Source: DASQPR01 sp963831705
GTDB lineage: Bacteria; Actinomycetota; Actinomycetes; Mycobacteriales; Micromonosporaceae
NCBI GenBank assembly: GCA_963831705.1
Contig: CAWHRE010000009.1
Span: 62,001-126,000 of the forward strand
Direction: 5' to 3'
DNA length: 64,000 bases
Shown: positions 30,706 through 37,528 of the stretch, one piece after another
How the letters are laid out: every line of letters begins with the position of its first letter
How positions within the stretch are numbered: position 1 is the stretch's first letter
Program-made: the position numbers and the translations under genes
Notes under the pieces: model-generated
Database searches by the model: none
Told to the model about the DNA's origin: nothing
What the model saw: only the letters and a program-made list of their open reading frames with translations

Positions 30706-30750
30706 CCGGTGCGCTCGTAGTAGCGACCGGTGCGCTCTTAACGCACCGGG
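30706..30750 (+). repeat. Direct repeats with a complementary arm before the DUF1800 gene
   Basis: CCGGTGCGCTC occurs at 30706-30716 and 30727-30737, and CGCACCGG at 30742-30749 can pair with either copy. The cluster lies between the YeaQ-family stop (30700) and the DUF1800 start (30751). It could be a terminator with two alternative stems, or a leader hairpin hiding the DUF1800 start. Confidence 0.45.
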
Positions 30751-32109
30751 ATGGGGATCGTGGGCACAACGATTGATGCGACCGCCGCGATCCGCCGACT
30801 GCTCGTGCGTACCGGATTCGCAGCCGCCCCGGACGCGGTGGAAGCCGGCGTTGCGGCCGGCTTCGCCGCCACGGTGGAGCAAATCGTGGTGGAGCAGATC
30901 GTCGTGGAGCCGATCGTCGTCGGCGCGGACCCCTCGATAGCAGGTACGCCCCCGCCGGTTTTGGCACCGTTGAAAACGGCGAGGCAGGGCGATACTGCGG
31001 CGCAGCGGGCACTCAGCACACAGCTCAGCGAACAGATGCAGACGTTGACTCTGTGGTGGCTGGACCGGATGGTGACGACGCCGCAGCCGTTCATCGAGCG
31101 ACGTACGCTGCTCTGGCACGGCCACTGGGCCACGGCCGAGCAGAAAGTACGCTGGCCCGCCGCGATGCTGCTGCAGAACGAGGTCGAGCGGCAACTCGGC
31201 GGCGGTGGCTTCGATGTGTTCGCACGGGCGATGGTGGTCGATCCGGCGTTGATGATCTGGTTGGATGCCACCGGCAACACGGCGTCCGCGCCGAACGAGA
31301 ATCTCGGCCGCGAGCTGATGGAGCTGTTCACGCTCGGACACGGCAACTACACCGAGGAAGACGTGGCTCAGGCCGCGCTCGCGCTGACCGGCTGGCGCCT
31401 CGGCACGCCGGATCAAGGCCCGGTGGCGACGTTCTCAGCGAAGCGGCATGCACACGGGCCACAAACGATTCTCGGCCAAACCCGCGAATTCACCGCCGAC
31501 ACATTGGTCAACCTGCTGGTGGCGCAACGCGCCTCGCCGAGGTACCTGGCCGGTCGGATGTGGGGATGGCTGGTCTCGTCCACGCCGCCGAGCAGCGCCA
31601 GCCTCGATCGGATCGCCGCCGCGTACGGGCCGACGTATGACCTGACCGGCGCGTTCCGGGCAATCTTCACCGATCCGGCGTTCCTCGACGCGGAGAGTGT
31701 CATCGTGAAGCAGCCGATCGAGTACGTCGTCGGGGCACTCCGCTCGCTCGGCTTGACGCCGTCGGCGTTGCCCGCGAAGACACTGTCGGCCGTACAGGCG
31801 GGACTGAGCGGGATGGGTCAGGTGCCGTTCCAGCCACCGAACGTCGGCGGATGGCCGACCGGCACGGCATGGCTCACCACGGCCGCCGCTCAGGCCAGGA
31901 TCAAGATGGCGGCCGCGGTTGCGCGTACCGCCGACGTCTCGGTCATCACCGCAGCGTTACAAAGCGACCGTCCGGAGGCCGTGGCCGCGCTCCTCGGCGT
32001 CGCGTCCTGGAGCGGCCGGACGCGCAGCGTGCTGGCCGCCGCCGCGAGCGACCCGGTCGAGGTCTTGACGCTCGCGTTGATCGCCCCCGAATACACCGTG
32101 AGCGCTTAG
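30751..32109 (+). CDS. DUF1800 family protein
   Basis: DUF1800 protein (452 aa). The family signature NENLGRELMELFTLGHGNYTEEDV is present, along with ERRTLLWHGHWAT and a C-terminal QPPNVGGWPTGTAWL segment. DUF1800 genes are nearly always followed by a DUF1501 gene, as here (10 nt apart). No clear export signal is seen. The N-terminal region has a VVEQIVVEQIVVEPIVV micro-repeat. The role is unknown; the pair has been linked to exported or surface proteins. The start is uncertain: the ATG at 30751 has no strong ribosome-binding site and lies just after the repeat hairpin. Confidence 0.9.
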   Translation: MGIVGTTIDATAAIRRLLVRTGFAAAPDAVEAGVAAGFAATVEQIVVEQIVVEPIVVGADPSIAGTPPPVLAPLKTARQGDTAAQRALSTQLSEQMQTLTLWWLDRMVTTPQPFIERRTLLWHGHWATAEQKVRWPAAMLLQNEVERQLGGGGFDVFARAMVVDPALMIWLDATGNTASAPNENLGRELMELFTLGHGNYTEEDVAQAALALTGWRLGTPDQGPVATFSAKRHAHGPQTILGQTREFTADTLVNLLVAQRASPRYLAGRMWGWLVSSTPPSSASLDRIAAAYGPTYDLTGAFRAIFTDPAFLDAESVIVKQPIEYVVGALRSLGLTPSALPAKTLSAVQAGLSGMGQVPFQPPNVGGWPTGTAWLTTAAAQARIKMAAAVARTADVSVITAALQSDRPEAVAALLGVASWSGRTRSVLAAAASDPVEVLTLALIAPEYTVSA

Positions 32110-32119
32110 GAGTCGGCCC

Positions 32120-33361
32120 GTGATGGATACGCATACCCGGCGGCAGTTCCTGATCGCGAGTGGGGTGACCGCCGGCGTGGCGCTCGCGGCCGGCGCCTCG
32201 ATCGTCACGTTGAAGGAGCTGATCGACGCGAGTCAGCACGATCCGCTGCCGGTCAGTGCGTCGGTTCTCGTGCTCATCACGCTGTACGGCGGCAACGACG
32301 GCTTGAACACGGTCATCCCGGCCGGCGACAACGCCTATCAGGACGCACGTCCAGGGCTCGCATACCAGCCGTCCGAGGTGCTCCCGCTCGCCGACGGCCT
32401 CGGCCTGAACCCGGCACTGAAGGGCTTCAAGGCTCTGTGGGACGCGAAGCGGCTCGCGATCGTGCGCGGTGTGTCGTACCCGAAGCCGGACCGCAGCCAC
32501 TTCCGGTCGATGGCGATCTGGCAGACGGCCGCGCCGGCCGGACCGGTGCCGACCGGCTGGCTCGGACGATGGCTCGATGCGTCCGGTGGTAACCCACTGC
32601 GCGCCGTTTCGATCGGCGCGACGTTGCCGCCGCTGCTGGCGGGCGCGCAGGTATCCGGTGCCGCGCTGCCGATCGGCGGGATCGCGATTCCGAAACAGCT
32701 GGACAAGCCGCTGATCGGCCTGGCCGCCCCGGATCCGTCGGACAGCGCCGCGCAACGTCGATCGTCCCGGTCATTCGGGGATCTGACCAGCGTCGAGCAA
32801 ACGTTCGGGGCGGTACTCGACGCACCGGTCAACTCGGCCGCACCGGTGAACTCGGCCGCGCCGGACCATTCGCCGGCGCCGAAGTCGAAGCCGGGGGAAC
32901 TCGCGTCACAACTTGACGTGGTCGCGCGCTGCATCGCCGCCGGTACGCCGACCCGCGCGTACAGCGTGAGCCTGTCGAGCTTCGATACGCACGCGGGCGA
33001 GAAGGGTACACAGTCGTCGCTGCTCGGGCAGCTGGACGCCGCCGTGTCCGGGTTCCTGAATCAGGTCAAGGGCAAGAACGTCGTGGTCGCGGCGTACTCG
33101 GAGTTCGGCCGACGAGTCAAGGCGAACGCGAACCAGGGCACCGACCACGGCACGTCCGGGCCGATCTTCATCGCCGGGGAGTCGGTTCGCGGCGGCTTCT
33201 ACGGCGATGAGCCGAGCCTGACGAAGCTGGTCAGCGGTGATCTCGCGACCACGACGGACTTCCGGGACGTGTACGCGACGCTGCTCGACAAGGTACTCGG
33301 CGCCGATCCCGCGCGGATCCTTCCCGACTATCGGCCACATGACCTGGCATTTCTAATGTGA
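32120..33361 (+). CDS. DUF1501 family protein, Tat-exported
   Basis: DUF1501 protein (413 aa), an alkaline-phosphatase-like-fold family usually exported by Tat. The N-terminus TRRQFLIASGVTAGVALAAG is a twin-arginine signal. The core has LITLYGGNDGLNTVIP and RSHFRSMAIWQT, and EFGRRVKANANQGTDHGTSG near the C-terminus. A Pro/Ala/Ser repeat (VNSAAPVNSAAP) interrupts the middle. The GTG start at 32120 has AGGAG 7 nt upstream. It is encoded 10 nt after its usual partner DUF1800. Its last 9 nt overlap the convergent GNAT gene. Confidence 0.92.
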   Translation: MMDTHTRRQFLIASGVTAGVALAAGASIVTLKELIDASQHDPLPVSASVLVLITLYGGNDGLNTVIPAGDNAYQDARPGLAYQPSEVLPLADGLGLNPALKGFKALWDAKRLAIVRGVSYPKPDRSHFRSMAIWQTAAPAGPVPTGWLGRWLDASGGNPLRAVSIGATLPPLLAGAQVSGAALPIGGIAIPKQLDKPLIGLAAPDPSDSAAQRRSSRSFGDLTSVEQTFGAVLDAPVNSAAPVNSAAPDHSPAPKSKPGELASQLDVVARCIAAGTPTRAYSVSLSSFDTHAGEKGTQSSLLGQLDAAVSGFLNQVKGKNVVVAAYSEFGRRVKANANQGTDHGTSGPIFIAGESVRGGFYGDEPSLTKLVSGDLATTTDFRDVYATLLDKVLGADPARILPDYRPHDLAFLM

Positions 33362-33874
33362 CGTATAGATCCAGTCGATGCCGTCGAAGCCTTGGGTGTC
33401 CAGTTTCGGAGCCCGGCGGAGCCCGGCCTTGAGTGCCACGCGCTGCGAACGTACGTTGGCCGGCCGGACCCGCGCGATGATCGCGCACCCCGGCACCTCC
33501 ACCGATCCCCACCCGACCACGGCCGATGCGGCCTCCGCGGCAATGCCACGGCCCCACGCATCCGGCGACAGCCGGTAGAACAGGTTCAGCACGGTCGAAC
33601 CCTGGAACTGCATCGTCTTGAGTCCACAGAAGCCGAGGATGTCGGTCGTTTCGAGGAGCCGGATCACCCAGTAGCCGAATCCGTACCGGTCCCACTGCTC
33701 GTCCCATCGTCCGAACAGATCGACCGCCTCACGGGTCGTGGTGATCGCATCGGACGGGTTGAACGACGTCGAGCGCGGATCCGCGGTGATCGCGAAGATC
33801 GCGTCGAGGTCGCGGATCGACGGCCGCCGCAGCGACAGTCGCTCCGTCGTCAACCGTTCGGCCGCTAGCCCCAC
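33353..33874 (-). CDS. GNAT family N-acetyltransferase (RimJ/RimL type)
   Basis: Acetyltransferase (173 aa) of the RimJ/RimL group. It opens with TERLSLRRPSIRDLDAIFAI, has the acetyl-CoA-binding region LSPDAWGRGIAAEAASAVVGW, and the C-terminal NVRSQRVALKAGLR pattern. The substrate is unknown. It is convergent with and overlaps the DUF1501 gene by 9 nt, and is divergent from the YbaK gene with 24 nt between their starts. Confidence 0.92.
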   Translation of the reverse strand: MGLAAERLTTERLSLRRPSIRDLDAIFAITADPRSTSFNPSDAITTTREAVDLFGRWDEQWDRYGFGYWVIRLLETTDILGFCGLKTMQFQGSTVLNLFYRLSPDAWGRGIAAEAASAVVGWGSVEVPGCAIIARVRPANVRSQRVALKAGLRRAPKLDTQGFDGIDWIYTSH

Positions 33875-33898
33875 CCATGCAGGTTATATCGTCAAAAT

Positions 33899-34360
33899 AT
33901 GACTTCGCCCGCGCTCGACGCGCTGACCGATGCCGGGATCGCACACCGAATCGTCCACCACGAGAACGTCACGAGCGTCGCGTCCGCCGCCGCGCAGTCG
34001 GGGGTGGAGATCCAAGACGTGATCAAGACCATCGTGGTACGCCGAGCCGACGACGACTTCGTGTTCGTGCTGGTCCCCGGCGATCGAGCGATCTCGTGGC
34101 CGAAGCTGCGGACGCTTCTCGGCGTGAAACGGCTGTCGCTGCCGGACGCCGCGATCGCGAAGGAGGTGACCGGCTACGAGCGCGGCACGATCACACCGTT
34201 CGGATCCACCGTGGCGTGGCCGGTGATCGCGGACAGCCGGATTGCCGGCCGTACGATTCGGCTCGGTGCCGGCGTCCGGGACACCGCCGTCGTCGCGAGC
34301 GCCGACGACGTCGTACGCGTGCTGGGTGCCGCCGTGGAGGACGTCACCGACCCCGCTTAG
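33899..34360 (+). CDS. YbaK/EbsC family protein (aminoacyl-tRNA deacylase-like)
   Basis: YbaK/ProX-fold protein (153 aa), a family that hydrolyses mischarged tRNAs in trans. Conserved features are the IKTIVVRRADDDFVFVLVPGDRAISWPKLRTLLG segment and GYERGTITPFGS, which lines the active site. The specific tRNA substrate cannot be told. The end overlaps the convergent RecQ-like gene by 4 nt. Confidence 0.9.
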   Translation: MTSPALDALTDAGIAHRIVHHENVTSVASAAAQSGVEIQDVIKTIVVRRADDDFVFVLVPGDRAISWPKLRTLLGVKRLSLPDAAIAKEVTGYERGTITPFGSTVAWPVIADSRIAGRTIRLGAGVRDTAVVASADDVVRVLGAAVEDVTDPA

Positions 34361-35991
34361 ACGGCCGCGAGTAGGTCGTTCTCCCGTACGACCGCGACCG
34401 ACAGAGTCTTGTAGCCGACCGCCTCGAACAGCACGGTCATTCGGTCGTCGTCGTACCCGAGCACGGTTCCGACCCCCCATTCCCGATGCCGTACCTCCGC
34501 ATGCAGCGGAAACAGATCTTCCGCGCTCTCGGGCGGCTGCTCGGTGTGCGTACCGCCGGCACAGTTGTCGCAGTGGCCACACGGTTGGCGCATCTGCTCG
34601 CCAAAGTACGTCAGCAGCGGCACGACCCGGCAACCTGACGACTCGGCGAACTGGCGCATCATGTCGGTCCGGGATCGTTGCAATGTGTGGTGCCGCTCCG
34701 CTTCGACCAGCGCCAACCGCGCAGCGGCGGACGGCTCCGGCGCGTACGGCGGGCACTGCAGCTCACCCTTCGTACCCGAGGACACCGCGCCGACCTGCTC
34801 CAGCAGGCCGAGCAGGCTCGCCACTTTCCGGGCGGTCATCCCGGTCTGGGTCGCGATCGCAGCCTTCGTGGTCGCTCCCGACCGGACGCACGCGGCCACG
34901 TACGTCAGCTCGTCGGCGGCCGGCAGACCACCCGCGAAGAACCGTTGCAGCGCCATGTCTTCGGCCCGGTAGAGCAGCAGTACGCGCGACGGCAGCCCGT
35001 CCCGCCCGGCGCGACCGATCTCCTGCAGGTAGCTGTCCGGCGAGTCGGGCAACGCGACGTGCGCGACCCAGCGAATGTCCGGCTTGTCGATGCCCATCCC
35101 GAACGCCGATGTGGCCACGACGATCGGCAGCTTGTCGGCCGAGAACTCCTCGTGCCGCGTACGCCGGACCGCCGCGGTCATCGCACCGTGGTAGAACGTC
35201 GCCGGACGGCCGGAGTCGGTCAGCCGGGCGGACAGCTCTTCGGCCGCTCGCCGGGTCGCGACGTAGATGATGCCGGCGCCGGGTTGCTGGTCGAGGAACG
35301 TGAGCAGACGCCGCCATCGAACCGCGTCCGACGGGCAATGCGCCGCTTCGATGAACAGATTGGGCCGATCCAGGCCACCCACGACGATCCGGGGATTCCG
35401 CAGGTCCAGCCGCGCGGCGATGTCCTCGCGCATCGGCGGTGACGCGGTCGCGGTCAGCGCGACGATCGGCGGACGGCCGAGCGCACGGATCGCGTGGCCG
35501 AGCGCGAGGTAGTCCGGCCGGAAATCCTGTCCCCAGGTGGTCAGGCAGTGTGCTTCGTCGACCGCGACAAGTGCCGGTCGCAGCGCCGCCACCTCGGCCA
35601 GCCGTTCGGGTGACGCGAGTTGCTCCGGCGTGATGAACAGCAGCTTCGCGGCGCCGGTCCGGATCGAATCCAAAGCGGCCGCCTGCTGCTTCGGTGTCTG
35701 CGACGAGTTCACCCGTACCGCGGCGACCTCTGGGCGCTCACGAGCGTTCAGCGCCGCGATCTGATCGTGCTGTAACGCGAGCAGCGGGGAGATGACAATC
35801 GTCGGCCCGCGCAGTAGTGCCGCCGGCACCTGGTAGACCGCGGATTTGCCGGCGCCGGTCGGCAACACGACGACCGCGTCGCGACCGCGCATCAACGCCG
35901 TCATCGCGGCCAATTGCTCACGCCGCAGCTTCCGCCAACCGAACAGATTCCTCGCGGCGCGCTTCAGCCGCCATGCATGTAACAGGTTCAT
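34357..35991 (-). CDS. recQ: RecQ family ATP-dependent DNA helicase
   Basis: RecQ-type 3'-5' DNA helicase (544 aa). Motifs: Walker A PTGAGKSAVYQVP, DEAH box VAVDEAHCLTTWGQDFRPDYL, motif III ALTATASPPM, motif VI QEIGRAGRDGLPS, and a zinc-binding CGHCDNC near residue 470. The HRDC domain is absent, replaced by ~60 residues with a WGVGTVLGYDDDRMTVLFE (SH3-like) strand region. The start at 35991 (MNLLHAWRLKRAARNLFGW) is preferred: the open frame further upstream reads through palindromic element C. Confidence 0.92.
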   Translation of the reverse strand: MNLLHAWRLKRAARNLFGWRKLRREQLAAMTALMRGRDAVVVLPTGAGKSAVYQVPAALLRGPTIVISPLLALQHDQIAALNARERPEVAAVRVNSSQTPKQQAAALDSIRTGAAKLLFITPEQLASPERLAEVAALRPALVAVDEAHCLTTWGQDFRPDYLALGHAIRALGRPPIVALTATASPPMREDIAARLDLRNPRIVVGGLDRPNLFIEAAHCPSDAVRWRRLLTFLDQQPGAGIIYVATRRAAEELSARLTDSGRPATFYHGAMTAAVRRTRHEEFSADKLPIVVATSAFGMGIDKPDIRWVAHVALPDSPDSYLQEIGRAGRDGLPSRVLLLYRAEDMALQRFFAGGLPAADELTYVAACVRSGATTKAAIATQTGMTARKVASLLGLLEQVGAVSSGTKGELQCPPYAPEPSAAARLALVEAERHHTLQRSRTDMMRQFAESSGCRVVPLLTYFGEQMRQPCGHCDNCAGGTHTEQPPESAEDLFPLHAEVRHREWGVGTVLGYDDDRMTVLFEAVGYKTLSVAVVRENDLLAAV

Positions 35992-36045
35992 CGCCCGAAT
36001 AGCTTCCCACACCGGGTGGCCGACAAACCCGCCCCCCAGAACCCA

Positions 36046-36106
36046 GTTGATCCTGGAGTTAGTTGACGCATCGACGGCATGTCGTGCGAATAACTCCAGG
36101 ATCAAC
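36046..36106. repeat. Palindromic element, 61-bp type, copy C
   Basis: A 61-bp element with 16-nt perfect arms, GTTGATCCTGGAGTTA (36046-36061) and TAACTCCAGGATCAAC (36091-36106). The 29-nt interior contains ACGCATCGACGGC. Copies D (58069-58129) and E (63307-63367) have the same length. It lies 14 nt after the satP stop on the minus strand and upstream of recQ, so it likely ends the satP transcript. Its translation gives a fake recQ N-terminus. Confidence 0.88.
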
Positions 36107-36120
36107 TTGGGTGGTTCGGA

Positions 36121-36735
36121 TCAGACGGTTGTGGCCTCTTGCACCGGACGTCCGACCGGCAAGGTCAGCCGCCCGCCGAGACCGTTGAGAACGCCGGCGA
36201 ACGACGCATACCAGGCGCAGGCCGCCGTGAGGATGCCGAGGTAGCCACCGACCTTGATGATGTTCACGTTGCCGTGGTCGAAGTTGCCGATGGCAAGCAC
36301 CAATTCGGTGACGCCGAGGGTAAGGAACACCGCTGTTACCGCGGTGTTGACTCGCGTGGCGCAGATCAGCATGTAGAGGTTGAAGATGAAGAACGCCAGC
36401 AGAATCCAGGCGAGGTCGTTGGGCACGTTCTTCGACGAGCCGGCCGCCCCGTTTACGTAGAAGTAGAGCCCGATCCAGAACGCACCGTACGAGCCGAACG
36501 CCGTCGCCCCGAACGTGTTGTTGCGCTTGAACTCCCACATGCCCGCGAGGAGCTGTGCTATGCCTCCGTAGGCGAACGCGTAGCCGAGCCACGCGTCGCC
36601 ACCGCGAGTCCAGTGTGCATTGGACGCGGACAGCAGGAACGTGGTCAGGGCAAATGCAGCCAGACCGAGTGGAGCCGGGTCTGCGATCCCGGATGAGTTG
36701 ACGGTGGTCGCAGCGGGACTTTCCAGATTAGCCAT
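36121..36735 (-). CDS. Acetate uptake transporter, GPR1/FUN34/SatP family
   Basis: Six-helix membrane protein (204 aa) of the AceTr/SatP family, which take up acetate or succinate with protons. The family motif appears as DPAPLGLAAFALTTFLLS near residue 20 (normally NPAPLGL; here Asp replaces Asn). Later segments include FGATAFGSYGAFW and FNLYMLICATRVN. The ATG at 36735 has AGAAGG 7 nt upstream. It sits between element C (downstream) and a 331-nt gap holding a 19-bp palindrome. Confidence 0.92.
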   Translation of the reverse strand: MANLESPAATTVNSSGIADPAPLGLAAFALTTFLLSASNAHWTRGGDAWLGYAFAYGGIAQLLAGMWEFKRNNTFGATAFGSYGAFWIGLYFYVNGAAGSSKNVPNDLAWILLAFFIFNLYMLICATRVNTAVTAVFLTLGVTELVLAIGNFDHGNVNIIKVGGYLGILTAACAWYASFAGVLNGLGGRLTLPVGRPVQEATTV

Positions 36736-37066
36736 TGTGTGGCCTTCTCTCTGCGTCAGCGGCCGGTGGGCGAGCCTGGCACAGCGGTGCCGATGTTTGG
36801 GCGCGCGAGTGAACACCGCGCCGGATGCATCTGCGTCGGGGTGCGGGGCGGCCAAAGGCCGGTGAATGAGCCGTCGCAGAGATCTGCGCGAAGGACACTG
36901 TCCTTCGTGGCGGGCACCGCACGCATTACCGTGGCTACCAGCATCGTCACGACCTCACGACGTTAATTGTTCGTAACATATCGCGTAGATCGCCAACCGG
37001 CAATATCGAAAACCTCGTGACTCCATAAAGGAGCCGCATAACCGGGCAGGATGACGCGATCAGACA
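36736..37066. other. Intergenic region upstream of the acetate transporter gene
   Basis: 331 nt without a convincing gene. It holds the satP promoter region on the minus strand and the 19-bp palindrome at 36889-36907. Short open frames here have poor codon use and no ribosome-binding sites. Nothing else recognised. Confidence 0.5.
36889..36907. promoter_or_regulatory. 19-bp perfect palindrome, candidate operator of satP
   Basis: CGAAGGACA (36889-36897) and TGTCCTTCG (36899-36907) form a perfect 9-bp dyad around one base, 154-172 nt upstream of the satP start codon. The short, tight symmetry fits a homodimeric repressor site rather than a terminator. No regulator gene lies nearby. Confidence 0.45.
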
Positions 37067-37513
37067 CTATTCGTGGCCGTCGATGGCCTTCGCTTCGGAG
37101 CCGAAGCGCTCCTTGAACTCCGCGGTGATCGCGTCGCCGGCCGACTTCACCAGCGCACCGACCACCGGATGTACGAGCAGGCCGGTCACCGTACCGGCCA
37201 TGGTCGGCAGGTGATCGACGAACCACGTCCGGACCCGCTGCATGGTGCTGAGGTCCGGCTTCTCTGCGGTCGCGGCGGCGTGGAACTCGGTGAGTTGCTC
37301 AACCGCCTCCAGCGCCTGCTCCGGTGGTGCGGACGTGATGGCCTGCGTCTTGGCTGCGTTGACCGCGTTCTTGAACACGGCAAGCTCGGCCTCGGTCGGC
37401 CGGGGGTACGTCGTGACCGGCGAACTCGTGATCGTGTTGTCCCGTCCGACCACGACGTGGCCGCCGACCGATCCGCCGATGCTGACGTGGTGCTGGTCGC
37501 CCGAGTTCGACAT
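37067..37513 (-). CDS. Small partner protein of the STAND NTPase, shared GSVGG beta motif
   Basis: Unrecognised 148-residue protein. Residues 10-28 carry IGGSVGGHVVVGRDNTI-type sequence, which matches the N-terminus of the STAND NTPase encoded just upstream (GSVGGNLVVGDHNLI). A helical middle part (40-85) is followed by an amphipathic/hydrophobic segment at ~104-125 (TMAGTVTGLLVHPVVGALVK) and a polar tail. The ATG at 37513 has TAGGAG 5 nt upstream and lies 15 nt after the NTPase stop, so the two form an operon. The shared motif suggests homotypic contact with the NTPase. The hydrophobic segment might act at the membrane, but no function can be assigned. Confidence 0.8.
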   Translation of the reverse strand: MSNSGDQHHVSIGGSVGGHVVVGRDNTITSSPVTTYPRPTEAELAVFKNAVNAAKTQAITSAPPEQALEAVEQLTEFHAAATAEKPDLSTMQRVRTWFVDHLPTMAGTVTGLLVHPVVGALVKSAGDAITAEFKERFGSEAKAIDGHE

Positions 37514-37528
37514 GTTTGCTCCTACTGG

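Noticed and set aside
35992..36105. A 38-residue N-terminal extension of the RecQ-like protein
   Set aside because: The extension is the translation of palindromic element C (LILEL...DAST...NSRI pattern, also seen at copies D and E), not conserved protein sequence. A family-like start lies at 35991.
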